Assembly: GCA_035772735.1 (NCBI GenBank)
Contig: JASDFA010000001.1
Coordinates: 94,203,501-94,267,500, forward strand
Reading direction: 5' to 3'
Length of the DNA stretch: 64,000 nucleotides
Origin: Datura wrightii
Lineage: Eukaryota > Streptophyta > Magnoliopsida > Solanales > Solanaceae
The first letter of the stretch is position 1. Every line of letters begins with the position of its first letter. A model generated the notes under the pieces. That model saw only the letters and a program-made list of their open reading frames with translations. It made no database searches and was not told where the DNA came from. The translations under genes and the position numbers were made by a program. Below are positions 20,601-32,049 of this stretch, one piece after another.

Positions 20601-22396
20601 TGGAATTGGCCGCAGTGATCCACGCCCTAAAGATTTGGAGGCATTATCTATATGGCGTCCATGTAGACATCTTTACAGATCATAAAAGCCTGCAGTATAT
20701 TTTCACACAACGGGAGTTAAATCTGCGGCAGCATCGCTGGTTAGAATTGTTGAAAGATTATGATGTAACTATTCTCTATCACCCGGGAAGAGCTAATGTA
20801 GTTGCAGATTCCCTGAGCCGTAAGTCAATGGGGAGTTTGGCGTATTTGTGACCTGAGAAGTGGGAGTTAGCCAAGGAAGTTCATCAGCTAGCTGGTTTAG
20901 CCGTTCGAATAATGGAAACAGAAAATAATAGAGCAGTAATTCAGAATTCTGCTGTGTCCTCATTAGTTACAGAGGTAAAAGAGCGACAGTACGAGGACCC
21001 TGGCTTAGTCCAGCTCAGAGATAGAGTTCAGAAAGGTAAGGAGTCAGATTTCCAAATGACTGAGGATGATGTGCTACGTTGTAAGGGCCGCCTTTGTGTT
21101 CCGAATGTTTCAGGGCTTCGCCAGTAGATTATGCATGAAGTACATTACGCCCGTTATTCCCTCCTCCATCCAGGAGCAACGAAAATGTACCACGACATCA
21201 GAGACATCTACTGGTGGCCAGGTATGAAAGTTGAAATAGCTGAATTTGTATCTATATGTCCTAACTGTCAGCAGGTGAAAGCGGAGCACCTGAAACCGGG
21301 CGATCTGACGCAAGATATAATGGTGCCTACGTGGAAATGGGAAGCGATAAATATGGATTTTGTAACAGGGTTACCCCGTACCAGACGTAGAAATGATTCC
21401 ATTTGGGTAATAGTTGACAGGCTGACAAAATCAGCTCATTTCCTGCCAGTGAAGGCTACCTTCTCGGCTGAGGATTATGCCGAATTATATATCAGAGAAA
21501 TAGTTAGATTACATGGAGTGCCGGTATCCATCATTTCAGATAGGGGAGCATAGTTTACAGCTAGATTCTGGCAGTCGTTCCAGAGGGGTTTGGGAACGCA
21601 GATTAATTTGAGCACAGCATTCCACCCTCAGACAGATGGGCAGGCTGAGCGGACTATCCAAACGCTCGAAGATATGCTACGAGCGTGTGTACTAGATTTT
21701 GGGGGTAGTTGGGATGAGCATCTTTCGTTGATTGAATTTGCTTATAATAACAGTTATCATTCAGCTATCCAGATGGCGCCCTTTGAAGCATTATATGGGC
21801 GAAAATGTAGATCACCGGTAGGCTGGTTTGAAGTGGGGGAATCAGCGTTGATTGGGCTAGACATCATTCAACAGTCAGAGGAGAAGGTAAAGCTTATCAA
21901 AGAACACCTGCTGACTGCTCAGAGCCGCCAGAAGTCTTATGTAGATATGCGACGCAGAAATCTAGAATTTGCGGTAAATGACTGGGTATACTTGAAAGTG
22001 TCTCCGATGAAAGAGGTGATGAGATTTGGCAAGAAAGGCAAGCTTATCCCGAGATTCATTAGGCCATATCATATTCAGCGAAGAATAGGCCGAGTTGCAT
22101 ACGAATTGAACTTGCCTCCAGAGTTAGCATCTGTTCACCCAGTATTCCATGTATCCATGTTGAGGAAGTTCGTAGGAGACCCTTCCACGGTTGTTCCAGT
22201 TCAGGATATCCAGGTCACAGAAGAGTTAGCATATGAAGAGGTTCCAGTAGCTATCTTAGACAGACAGATTCGCAGGTTGAGGACTAAAGATATTGCGTCT
22301 GTCAAAGTATTGTGGCTTAACAGGAACCGTGAGGAGATGACGTGGGAAGCTGAAGAAGATATGAAAGCTAGATATCCTCACCTATTCCAGGTCTAG
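17621..22396 (+). pseudogene. gag-pol: Gag-pol polyprotein of chromovirus C, broken by eight stops
   Basis: A single frame of about 1590 codons encoding the whole polyprotein: gag core (18020-18490), zinc knuckle CX2CX4HX4C (CYICGQKGHLMKDC, near 18763), aspartic protease (DLGST near 19057), RT with FIDD (near 20049), RNase H (from about 20488), integrase with HHCC finger (about 21160-21270) and DDE core (about 21350-21700), a GPY/F-like region (RPY near 22060) and a C-terminal chromodomain (about 22230-22390) ending at 22396. Stops at 17969, 18494, 18524, 18599, 18923, 20849, 21125 and 21551; no frameshift. Six are TAG where relatives have CAG, one TGA where CGA fits, and one TAA (18923) does not fit this rule. 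The ATG follows a likely acceptor. Confidence 0.93.
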
Positions 22397-22631
22397 TCAG
22401 GCAACAGGTATGTCCGTATTATTACTTATGGTTGTGTGTATATAAATGAGAAAGATTGATACTTGGCCATCCAGTGAATCTTAAAGTATTGCGTGCAGTA
22501 CCTGTGTTGGACTTTTGTGCATTTCAGGTTTTTGCTATAGTCCATATTACAGGGGAAACTCTGCCGAAATTTTTCTTGATAGTAAGTTCAGAAGTCCTCT
22601 AAATAAAAGTTTACATTCGAGGATGAATGTT

Positions 22632-22646
22632 CTTTAGGGGGGAGAA
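22632..22646 (+). other. Polypurine tract of element C
   Basis: TTTAGGGGGGAGAA directly before the 3' LTR. Confidence 0.9.
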
Positions 22647-25233
22647 TGTCATACCCCGTAGGATTTCCAGCACCTAGACGTCCTATTCGCACGTTGGTTA
22701 AGCGTATTTGTAGTCCATACGTGCTAAAGGAAGGCCCGGGAAAAGATCGAACGAGAAACTTGTCCAACCATCGCGGAAGGAGCCGAGGAAGAGCCCCTCC
22801 GCGATGGCGGCGTGTCACGGAGGTGAAGCCTCCGCGTTGGCTCCGTGACACGTTGGCCTTGTCCAGGCCTAAGTATATAAAGCCCCACTTCGGTTTTAAT
22901 TCATTTAAACTTATAAAATTTCCATTGAAACAGGGAGGAAAAATCAGAGGGGAGAAAAGAATGAAGGGGGTAATATAATTTCGTCCGATTACGCTGCCAA
23001 ACATCGTCCAAACTCAAATTAACCTTAGATACTGAGGTATTTAGCAGCAGAGAGCATTTATACGGATTTAGTTTCGTGAAATACGGCCGACGAATCATCG
23101 AGCTACCTAGCTAAGTTAAGGAAAATTGCTCCAAACTAGTGTCTATGTGTTCCTAGCTGTGAAGCGAATATTTCTCCCTTCTAAACCTCTGAAAAATAGC
23201 GAGTTTTTGACCGTCTTGCGATAAGCCTAAGTTTAGGCTATAAATTATATCGAAAGTGACGTTGTTCTTTAAAATAAAGCTATATTTAGTATTAGTTGAC
23301 ATATTTATAAATGCAGTTGGGAGAAATAGTTGAAGTGTTGGCCGAGTCTCATCCGACAGACGGATAGTTCGAGGATAAGGTATGTAAAGCTAGTTTCCTC
23401 GGCAGGTTAGTAATCTCGGTATAGTAAAGTAATTTAAAGGCCAGTAGAATGTTCAGAAGTCATGTATTATGTTTGTTACAAATGTTGGTATGATATTAGA
23501 AGCATCAGGTTATAATTAGCACGAAACTTGCTAGCACGATATAGATTCTAATACAAGTGTTAGGAACTGCACAGCATGCTTAGTATGTGATGTAGTACGG
23601 AATGTTAGGATATTATCGTATTCAGTTGAAACCCAGTAAAACAATGTAATATCTGTAAGGCATTTCAGAAGTAGTATGATAGGTTAAAATGAAGTTTAGA
23701 AAGCATGTCAGAAATAGTAAATCATGTTACTACAGAAACTCAGTATACAACATGGTTGTCAGCAGAAAAACTATACCTTGTTCAGCATTAGACTCAGTAC
23801 AGTATGGCAGGAGATTATATTTATACATATATACTATTATCAGTCTCAGCATGTATTAAGTACGTACATATTACTATCACTAGTTCAGCACACAGTATGT
23901 ACAAATACTTTACTACTATTAGCTTCAGTATGTGGGATATGCAGATAGTATTACTAGTTGAGACCATTGTATTGTTCTGGGGTTGGATCACCTAGCATCC
24001 ATGACTGTCCCAGGGTTAATAGCTGTATCGACTCCTCCGCCAGAGGATGAGGATACGTCGCTCTACGGAGTGGCATGCCGTCCCACAGGGGACGAAGATG
24101 GGATGCAAGTTTTCCCCATATTGTGCCTTGGTCGGCCCTTACACACCCCTGTCGAGCAGTTACGCCCGGGTGTTGATTCAGGAGTCCTCCGGACTCAGGT
24201 ACAGTTATAGTCAGGGGCTCAGCGAGCCCAAGTGCGTACCCAGGGGACCGGCAGGATGCTTATAGCTATTATAGGAGATGAGATGACCGGGGTAGGGGTA
24301 TAGACTTGGTGCTGGTTGTACCTCCTGGCTTATGGGGGCCGGGTAAGGTTTGTGTGTGCTATGTTATGTTATGTTATGTTATGCCATGTTACATTAGATA
24401 CGAGTAAATCGGCAGTAGAACGATACATCTCCAGGTATGACTCCTACTCCCTCCAGTATTGTTAAGAGTAGGCATAATTTACATTATCATATAGTTAATC
24501 TATTCCTCCCTATTTCAGTTTCATCAGTTGTATTGTTGTTTTCAGATATTTCTTTTAGTTATTGCCTTATATACTCAGTACCAGTGGTACTGACGCCCGG
24601 TGGGGCGCTGCATTACTTGCCTGTAGGTACTCATAGACGAGGAGGCGATCCCTCGTGATTCCTGTCAGCGATCGAGTATTCAGCTCCTGTCATCCGGAGA
24701 CTGAATTCCAGAGGTGTATTTCATTTTCTTTTGTTGTACAGTATGAGTAGGTCGGGGCCCTGTCCCGATCATTTCTATTGTTATTCCTAGAGGCTTGCAG
24801 TCTGTATATATTTCCCTGTGGTTAGTTGAGCCGGTCGTGTGAGGCCGTGCAGTTGTATAGCTATTAGTACTTCTACTTCTTTTGTGTTGGCCGTGTGGGG
24901 CTATAGCTTGACAGTAGTGGTGACCTTGCCGGTCACGTAGCTTTCCAGTATTTCATTATTGAGTTACAGATAACTAGACAGCATGGTGGCCTCATCGGCC
25001 CGCATAGGTTTCCCTATATTGAATGTGTTCTGGTTAGCTGATAGTGCAGGTACAGGTGGCTATAGGCCAGTTGGCCGGAGGCTGTGTTTACAGCCGTTAT
25101 ATGGCCAGTTGGTTTCTTGGAATAGAGCCAGGGCCAGCCAAAAGCACCAGACGTGTTTAGGCTGGACCATCTAGCAGTCCAGAGTCTAGCAGGCACCAGG
25201 TGCCCGTCATACCCTCCAGGGTGGGGTGTGACA
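22647..25233 (+). repeat. 3' LTR of element C
   Basis: 2587 bp, begins TGTCATACCCCG and ends GGTGTGACA. Module arms at 22811-22822 and 22841-22852, TATA box TATATAA at 22874-22880. Pentamer array near 24360-24380. Confidence 0.95.
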
Positions 25234-25238
25234 AATAG

Positions 25239-25736
25239 TAAAGATTTGAGTTTTTAACCCTCATTCAATGATTGATGTTGTAATAAGATTAATCATCTTA
25301 GGATAATTATTGAAGTTCTTTATTTGTCACTCTTAGTTTGAGAATATAAGAGTGAGTTCTATCTAAAAAGGTTGATAAACATTTAGGTAGAATAATTGAA
25401 CCGATCGCTTGCATTCATAGCATTAAATGAATCTACAATAGTTAATCACCTAGTGTTGTTAAGAAATCATGGTGATCACAACCCTAGTTTCATCTTTTCT
25501 TGGATTTAATATTACTCAATTAGAGTTGGCGTCTCTTGCTTTTGGCTGATAGTAAAACTCAAACAATTTTTCCAAACCCCTATGTTTATGGAAATAATTG
25601 ACTAATAGTAGATAATCACATAAGACTTAGTTTTCACCTAATTCCCTATGGGATTCAGCCCCCGCCTTGTTGGGTTCAGTAATTGACAATGATCGCACTA
25701 TACTTCTTAAATAAAAAGTGTAATTTGGGTGTATCA
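25239..25736 (+). repeat. Solo LTR H, second half
   Basis: Resumes the LTR broken at 14821. The 3' end (GTGTATCA at 25729-25736) and the preceding block with TTGTTGGGTTC and TTGACAATGATCGC align with the 3' end of the G LTR (56380-56475). Total length with the first half is about 1.43 kb. No primer site follows. Confidence 0.65.
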
Positions 25737-26188
25737 TATACCGGTCTTGTCTACTTTGGGTGCTTTCCATTTAGGTGCCATTTATGATTATACAACAACT
25801 AGTCTATACATAGACATGGGATATTGTGAAATCATAATTGTAAAAGCAAGGAACAGAGGAAAGGATGAGTCGTACTCTGAATAGGTGGACCGTACCTTGT
25901 ATTTCCCTTGAATCTAGAAATCCAATTATTCTGATTCAAAGGATGATCAAGGTGCAAACTGTCTTTTAAAAAGCGGTTCATCCCGTCAGTCATGCCTTGA
26001 CTAAGTGAATTTGTTCATTCAAGTTAAAGGGATGGAAGGAAGCGCAGTGTGTCTTTAAGGAAGATGGTCTGTCTCTTTTCTGCTAATTGGGAGATTCACA
26101 CAATTCATTCTGCTGGGCATTTTTTTCTTATGCAATGCTCGAACATAGGATGAGATTTTATCACGTTGAAAACCTCATGGGAAATTGA
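25737..26188 (+). other. Unassigned 450-bp segment
   Basis: Between LTR H and element B2. Moderately AT-rich, no long ORF, no terminal repeats. It matches none of the families in the window. It may be unique or low-copy DNA or a fragment of an unrelated repeat. I cannot name it. Confidence 0.4.
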
Positions 26189-27646
26189 TGTTGTCCAAGT
26201 GCATGCAAGTGCACGTGGTCGTCAAGTAATATCGAATTGTTAACTACAGATATCGTACCCACAGGGACTTGTCAATTTAATCGTTATAAGGTTGTTCTTT
26301 AATTTTACTCTTCTACAAAACAGTTAAAATTGGGATTGGTTTGAGAAATTAAACTATCAAAACTTTGAATATAAAACTAACTAAAAACAATTGTGAGCTT
26401 GATTGTATTTCAATGATGATGAGAGTCTAGGGCAATGGCACTTGTTTGGTTTCAAGCTGAGTTTTCAAGACATAATTACACTAGTACGATTCTTCCTAAG
26501 GTTATTAGTTGCAAGTTATTATCCCATTCGTTGCCACTATCCCTAGCATCCAAGAACTATTTCATGAACCCTAACAACTATATCCCTATGGTCGCAAGAG
26601 AACAATGATTATGCCTACTTGTATTTCAACTAAACAGAGTTGAAGGGTATATCCCTATCCTCAACTACAACTTCTGTCCTATCACCAATAGGTTCAAGGG
26701 TCTTTTATATCCCATTCTATATTTATTTTTAACCCTTTCAATCCCCTTTCCGAAGTTCAGTTGAAAGCTAATGAATTACTTACAAGGTGATCAATCTCAT
26801 AAACAATAAATTAACATAAATAAATACAAATAACCATAATTGAAGGATTGAAACTAGATTAAATTAGTTTTTCAAATATTCAACCATCAACCACAGACAA
26901 AACCCTAGAATATAAATTTATCCACTCATAGACAAGTAGAAAAATAAATACTTAGTCATCATCATACGAATATACAAGTAATGAAGAGAAAAACCAAGTG
27001 TAGAACTTTGTCTTCCTTCCAAACGGCTTACAAACCTCCACAAATGAATGTAAAATTGATCAAAAGATATGTAACAAATGACCTAAGGCATGTATTTATG
27101 GATGAGCCTCCAAATAACGCTTCTATCCTCCAAAACCTGGCTTTGAAATATGCATTTTTCCCTCGGAATGGCCCTGGCACACCAACCCACTTATCTCACC
27201 ATAGTGTTAGTCAAATTTCCAACACTTTCAGCTCCAGAGAGGCCCTGGTGCACTGCCCCCTCTATCTCACCAAGGTGCTCATCAAATTTCTCTAAGTCTA
27301 GACACCTCTAGCGCGGGGCGCCACTCATCTCGCCAAGGTTTGTGAAGTGCAATTCTCTGAAGTTCAAGGGTTGGCCGAGCACCAACCTGAAGTTTTGTTC
27401 TCTAAAGTTTGGAACTTAGTGCGGGGTGCCAGCCATTGTACCAGGCCCTTTAGCTCCTCAAATCTTCACTCCTTGATCATTTTAAGTCCATTTTTCTTAG
27501 TTTCCGGCTCAAATCAACCCAAATCATTTGTTAGCATATAAAACACATACACACATGAATCTAAGAATAAATTAAGGATTATGAACTCAAAACATGCTCA
27601 AATATGGGTAAAAACATGGCAAATGGGCATAGAAATATGTCCAACA
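26189..27646 (-). repeat. 3' LTR of element B2
   Basis: 1458 bp. Minus-strand start TGTTGGACATATTTC, end GGACAACA. TATA-like box near 27090-27097 and upstream GC-rich repeats (GGCCCTGGCACACC / TATCTCACCA types) at 27165-27440. Homologous to the B1 LTR. Confidence 0.8.
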
Positions 27647-28845
27647 TCACCACCCCACACTTAAACCATTTTTCGTCCTTGAACAATCCTTAAAACATAC
27701 CTAAACTCATATTTCACAATCATACTTCACACCTCTATCAACTCATACTCAACCAACTAGCATGGAGTATACATAAAGTGGTTTATCATAAATAACACAA
27801 TTTCACCAAGCACATATGAAAACTTCATAGTCAAGATCACACAACCTCTATAAATGACTCATCTTTTCAACACAAAGAGACAACATGATTAACGTGACAT
27901 ATGAAACAAGTAGTACATTGAATTAGACCTCTTGTGGCCCTCACTTTTAGTGATATTCCTCTCTCAAATTCATCAATGTAAAGATGTGGAACACAATAAG
28001 TAAGGCATACTCACGCTCGCAAATGATGTAATGCACATATGTAACATACCATAGGCTTGCCCTTCATGTACGTTAAGACTACCTAATTACTTCAAGAGAT
28101 TAAGATCACAAGGACTTTTCTTGGTTGTAATGTAGGTTAAGGGATGGGGAGGATTGATATTTGTTTTTTATAGTGACTACCACCCTAAGCACTTTTAAGA
28201 CATATTTCACTTTTCTTGTTCACCCCCTCTTTCCTTGTTTATTCACCTTTCATGTACCCACTCTTGTATTTTCTTTTCATTCCCCATTTTTCACTACTTG
28301 ATTGTTAGTTTCCTTCTCATAGAATAATTAAGGATTTTGCAATTAAAGATCTCTTTTCCATTTCTCTAGCAGCATGTAGGCAACACAATTTTATGGGATC
28401 CCTTCTTCTCACTTTTCTTTTCTTACCACAAATTTTTTCTTTTTCCCTTACAATATACCTTGGTGGACCTTAACTTTCAAATGTCAAAGAGCCTAAGACT
28501 ACTTTGGATAAAAAATCTAAGGTCTCACAAAAAAATGGATTAAGCTATTTTTATAGCAAAGAAAGAATAAGGCTTTAGGCTCAAATGGGGTTAACTAAGA
28601 AGAATGATTAGGAGGGTAAACAAATATAGGAAAAACATGGCTTATACAAAGTAATTCCTTGATCATCTCTCAACTACCTACCAACTAGTTGTCCTAAAAA
28701 CACGAAGGCAAGTTATAGATGCTACAATATATACACACAAAGCAATTTAGCTCACCTCTCATGGCAACAAGAATCTAATTGATTTCTACAGCTACACAAT
28801 CATATTAAATGACAAGTTTAGACATAATTGATCCCTAAGGATATG
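27647..28845 (-). other. Polypurine tract and 3' untranslated tail of B2
   Basis: Starts with a polypurine tract on the minus strand (TTTAAGTGTGGGGTGGTGA, 27647-27665). The remaining 1.2 kb is AT-rich and non-coding. It shares short conserved blocks with the A and E tails (for example ATAGGCTTGCCCTT near 28053). It ends at the TTAAG duplication of E (28846-28850). Confidence 0.65.
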
Positions 28846-28850
28846 TTAAG

Positions 28851-30256
28851 TGACCTTGGGCAAAGTTATATGCCCAAGTGATACTCAAATGTGTCATTTT
28901 ACCTTGTTTATCTATCGATGTTTGTACATTCTCATGTGAATTGTAATAAAATGTGAATTTATGCTAACCAACATGATTAGCGTTGTTTTGCAGGAAAAAT
29001 ATAAAGTTATGGAGCTAAGATGCATATTGGGAGAGATCGGGATTGGACTCGGAAGCTAGCAAGGGAAAAAGCACAAGGAAGGCACGAATTAAAGGGGCTC
29101 CGCGATGGAGCCGTGTCACGCTGCCATCGCGGATGCATTCTGCCTGGATGGTGAAATTATGCATAATTCCAGTGAAGGTGCGCATTGGGGCCGTGGCACG
29201 TTGGCCTAGACCCGCGTTGCACGCTGTGCCACGTTGGGCCTTAATACCTGGACAACCGGATTCCAGTGAGGGTCCGCGTTGGTGGCGTGTCACGGAGGCA
29301 GTGCTCCGCGATGCACTCCGTGACACGTTGCTTGTTATTCCGGGAAAAATTCCCACTAGTATAAATAGAACACTTAGGTTCATTTTTAATAATTCTGACT
29401 TGGTGGAGCAAGAACGTGGGTTACATGCAGTTGAGGGGACGAAAATCCCAGGGTTTTTCTCTATCTCCTTCTTCTTTATTTCAATTGCTTGTATGATTAA
29501 CACTCATTTAACGATGTTTAATCCATAAATGAGTGGCTAAATTCCCTTCTTGCTGAGGTTAAGAACATTTGTATTGAAATGTAATTATTGATAAATTGAT
29601 TTTTCATCTTTTCTTCCATGGTTGTTCTATTGATTCTTGTTCTTACTGCATTAATGTGTGGCCAACGTTAATGTATATCTAAAAAGTCCGGTTTCACTCG
29701 AGAGAGAGAGAAATTGGAAAGTTGTGAATTGATAGGATTTCTTAGTTTGTGAAAATTGAGAATTGATTTACCTTCAGGATAGAGATATACCTGAAAGTCG
29801 TATTAGTCAATTAAAGGAATCGATTTTGTATGGCTAGAACATGAATTTCTTTTTATCACAGAGATGTAGGTGGAAGGTTCATGATTCTTAAGTTGGGTTA
29901 AATACGAGAGTTTTAATCCATAAGCAAAAATTCTTGACTAGCAACCGGAGGAAAGATTAACCAAATTGTATCGATAATTTATTTCTCTACAGGTTCATTT
30001 TAGCCTCAGCATGCTCATACTTATAGTTCAGACTCAAATTATATATTGATTTTAGACTTAGTATAAAATTAGGAAACAAAATATCAAACTCTTTTTCACA
30101 CTGTTGTATGCAATTTAGAGTTAAAGTTTATTGACACTTGAGTAGATTGTTACCTTAGTCCAGTCTATGTGGGATTGATACTTGGCTTACTTGAGCCACT
30201 TTACTACTTGTTCGACCACGTGCACTTGCCTGTAGTTATACCCAACAAGCCGAACA
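28851..30256 (+). repeat. 5' LTR of element E
   Basis: 1406 bp, starts TGACCTTGGG, ends GCCGAACA. Module arms CGTGTCACGGAG (29286-29297) and CTCCGTGACACG (29316-29327), TATA box TATAAATAG at 29360-29368. Slightly shorter than the 3' LTR because of a small deletion near 29740. Confidence 0.94.
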
Positions 30257-30262
30257 AGTTTT

Positions 30263-30280
30263 TGGCGCCGTTGCCGGGGA
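30263..30280 (+). other. Primer binding site of element E (tRNA-Asp)
   Basis: TGGCGCCGTTGCCGGGGA, an 18-base match to the complement of the plant tRNA-Asp 3' end, six bases after the LTR. Confidence 0.93.
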
Positions 30281-30384
30281 CTGGCAATTGGTAAATTTTT
30301 CTTAAGTGTTAGTTTACTATTTCTTCTTAGTGTTGACAACTTGGTCTTAGCCTGTAGTTTGCAGATACTAATTTCTGTTGAACA

Positions 30385-32049
30385 CTGGCAAGAGACAAGG
30401 AGCTGGTGGACTCATATTTAGATCCGGAAAGACAATTTCATCGTCAAAGGAGAGAAGCTCTAGAGAAAAAGCTGCAATTTCTCAAACAAACAATCCTGGA
30501 GCAAAAACAGAATCCACCAATTGTAAGGGCAATGTTAGTGCCCGAGAAGATGGCAGCTAGGCCGGTTCGCGAGGTGGCAATCCCACATACTAACAATGTC
30601 ACATCTAGCATCCGCAAACCTAAGCCAGGAGGGAGGTTCGAGCTTAAACAAAACATGGTGCAACTGCTGAACACCAGCGGGAAATTCACAGGTCTCCCTC
30701 ATGAGGATCCACAGCAACATCTTCAAAATTTTTTGGAGATAAGTGACACTTACATCCCCGCTGGAGTGTCATCAGATTATGTCAGGCTTACATTGTTCCC
30801 ATTCTCACTTTTGGGAGAAGCTAAGAGGTGGTTGAAAGCTGAGCCACCTAATTCCATCACCACATGGGATGATCTTGCAAAGAAATTCTTGATACGGTTC
30901 TTCCCATCCGGTAAAACAGCAAGACTTAGAAGTCAAATTTTGAGTTTTAAACAGAGAGAGGGAGAGAATCTGTATCAGGCCTGGGAGAGATTCAAATCTA
31001 TGTTGCGAGATTGTCCTCATCATCACCAATCCAATGATGTGCTGGTGCATACTTTCATAGAGTGTTTGGAACCCCACATAAAAATCTTGCTAGACTCAGC
31101 AGATGGGGGACAAGCATTGGAGAAAACTTATGAGGAGCTGTATACCTTGTTAAATTGTATTTCGCAGGGAAATCCGGAGTGGAATGCGGATTCGTCAAGA
31201 GGAGGAACAAGGAAAGCAGCAGGAGTCCTAGAAGTGGATGGTTTTACAGTTATTGCTACACAGATAGCTGCGTTACAGAATCAACTCAACACCCACTTCA
31301 GTAACATGAGCATGAACCAGTCTCAAGCCCCACTGAATGTAGTGCAGCAGCTTTGGTGTGAAGTGTGCGGGAGTAGTGAACACTCAGCTGAGTGTTGTGG
31401 AGCAAATCCTGATTCGGTGAACTTTGTTGGTAATGTACATAGAAACAACCACCTACAGTATGGAAACAGCTACAATTCCAACTGGAGGAATCACCCAAAT
31501 TTCTCTTAGGGTAGCAATAACTATCAAGGACAAAGTTCGAGTCAGGGGGCGCAGAGAAATCAAGGAGGGCAGCAGAACTATCAGTCATAATATAGAAGCA
31601 ACAATGCACCTCCTCCACCACCATCACCCAGCATCGAGGAAATGTTCAAGAAAATGATAGCTAACCAAGCTCAATTGCAGGCTGACTAAGTGAAATTTGC
31701 AGCCGAGGTAAAGAAAAATCAGTTAGCTACAAAGGTGCTGAAGTACCAGTTTGGGCAATTTGCTGGAGCCCAAAACACCAGGCCTAGAGGAGGACTTCCA
31801 AGTGACACTGATCCCAACACCAAGCAAGTGAATGTAGTGACCACAAGGAGTGGTTTACCGCTTAAAGAGGTGGAACCAGAAAGACCACCTCAACAATCGG
31901 GAGCAACAGAAACTGAGAGGGAGAAAAGTGATGAGAGGGGGAAGAAAAAGGATGCTGAACCAGAAACACCACCACCGTCGTTCCCTCAACGATTAAAGAA
32001 ACACAAGGAGGAGGCGTGTTTCAAAAAGTTCATGGAGGTGCTTAAACAG
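30385..32049 (+). pseudogene. gag: Gag of Athila element E, broken
   Basis: Same protein as the gag of A. It opens TGA ACA CTG GCA (CTG at 30385); the first in-frame ATG is about codon 50, after well-conserved residues, so CTG initiation or splicing is implied. Gag core about 30650-31190, zinc knuckle CEVCGSSEHSAECC near 31360, then a Gln/Asn-rich and proline-rich linker. Stops: TAG 31507 (TGG in A), TAA near 31588, TAA near 31687. The frame then runs unbroken into pol at a deletion junction after the KKFMEVLKQ block (32049), where A continues with its protease. Protease is absent. Confidence 0.85.

Larger units (their letters stand above)
14822..25233 (+). mobile_element. Complete Tekay/Del-type chromovirus C
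   Basis: 10.4 kb, LTRs of 2587 bp each (14822-17408, 22647-25233), ends TGT..ACA, perfect target duplication AATAG (14817-14821, 25234-25238). Initiator tRNA-Met primer site, one gag-pol frame ending in a chromodomain, and a polypurine tract. It is full length with no frameshift in gag-pol, but eight in-frame stops make it inactive. It inserted into LTR H. Confidence 0.97.

Noticed and set aside
29043..29528. ORFs of about 160 codons on both strands in the E LTRs and similar ones at 37616-38141 and 58320-58817
   Set aside because: They span the palindromic LTR module, whose GC content reduces stops on both strands; they cross the TATA box and differ between copies.
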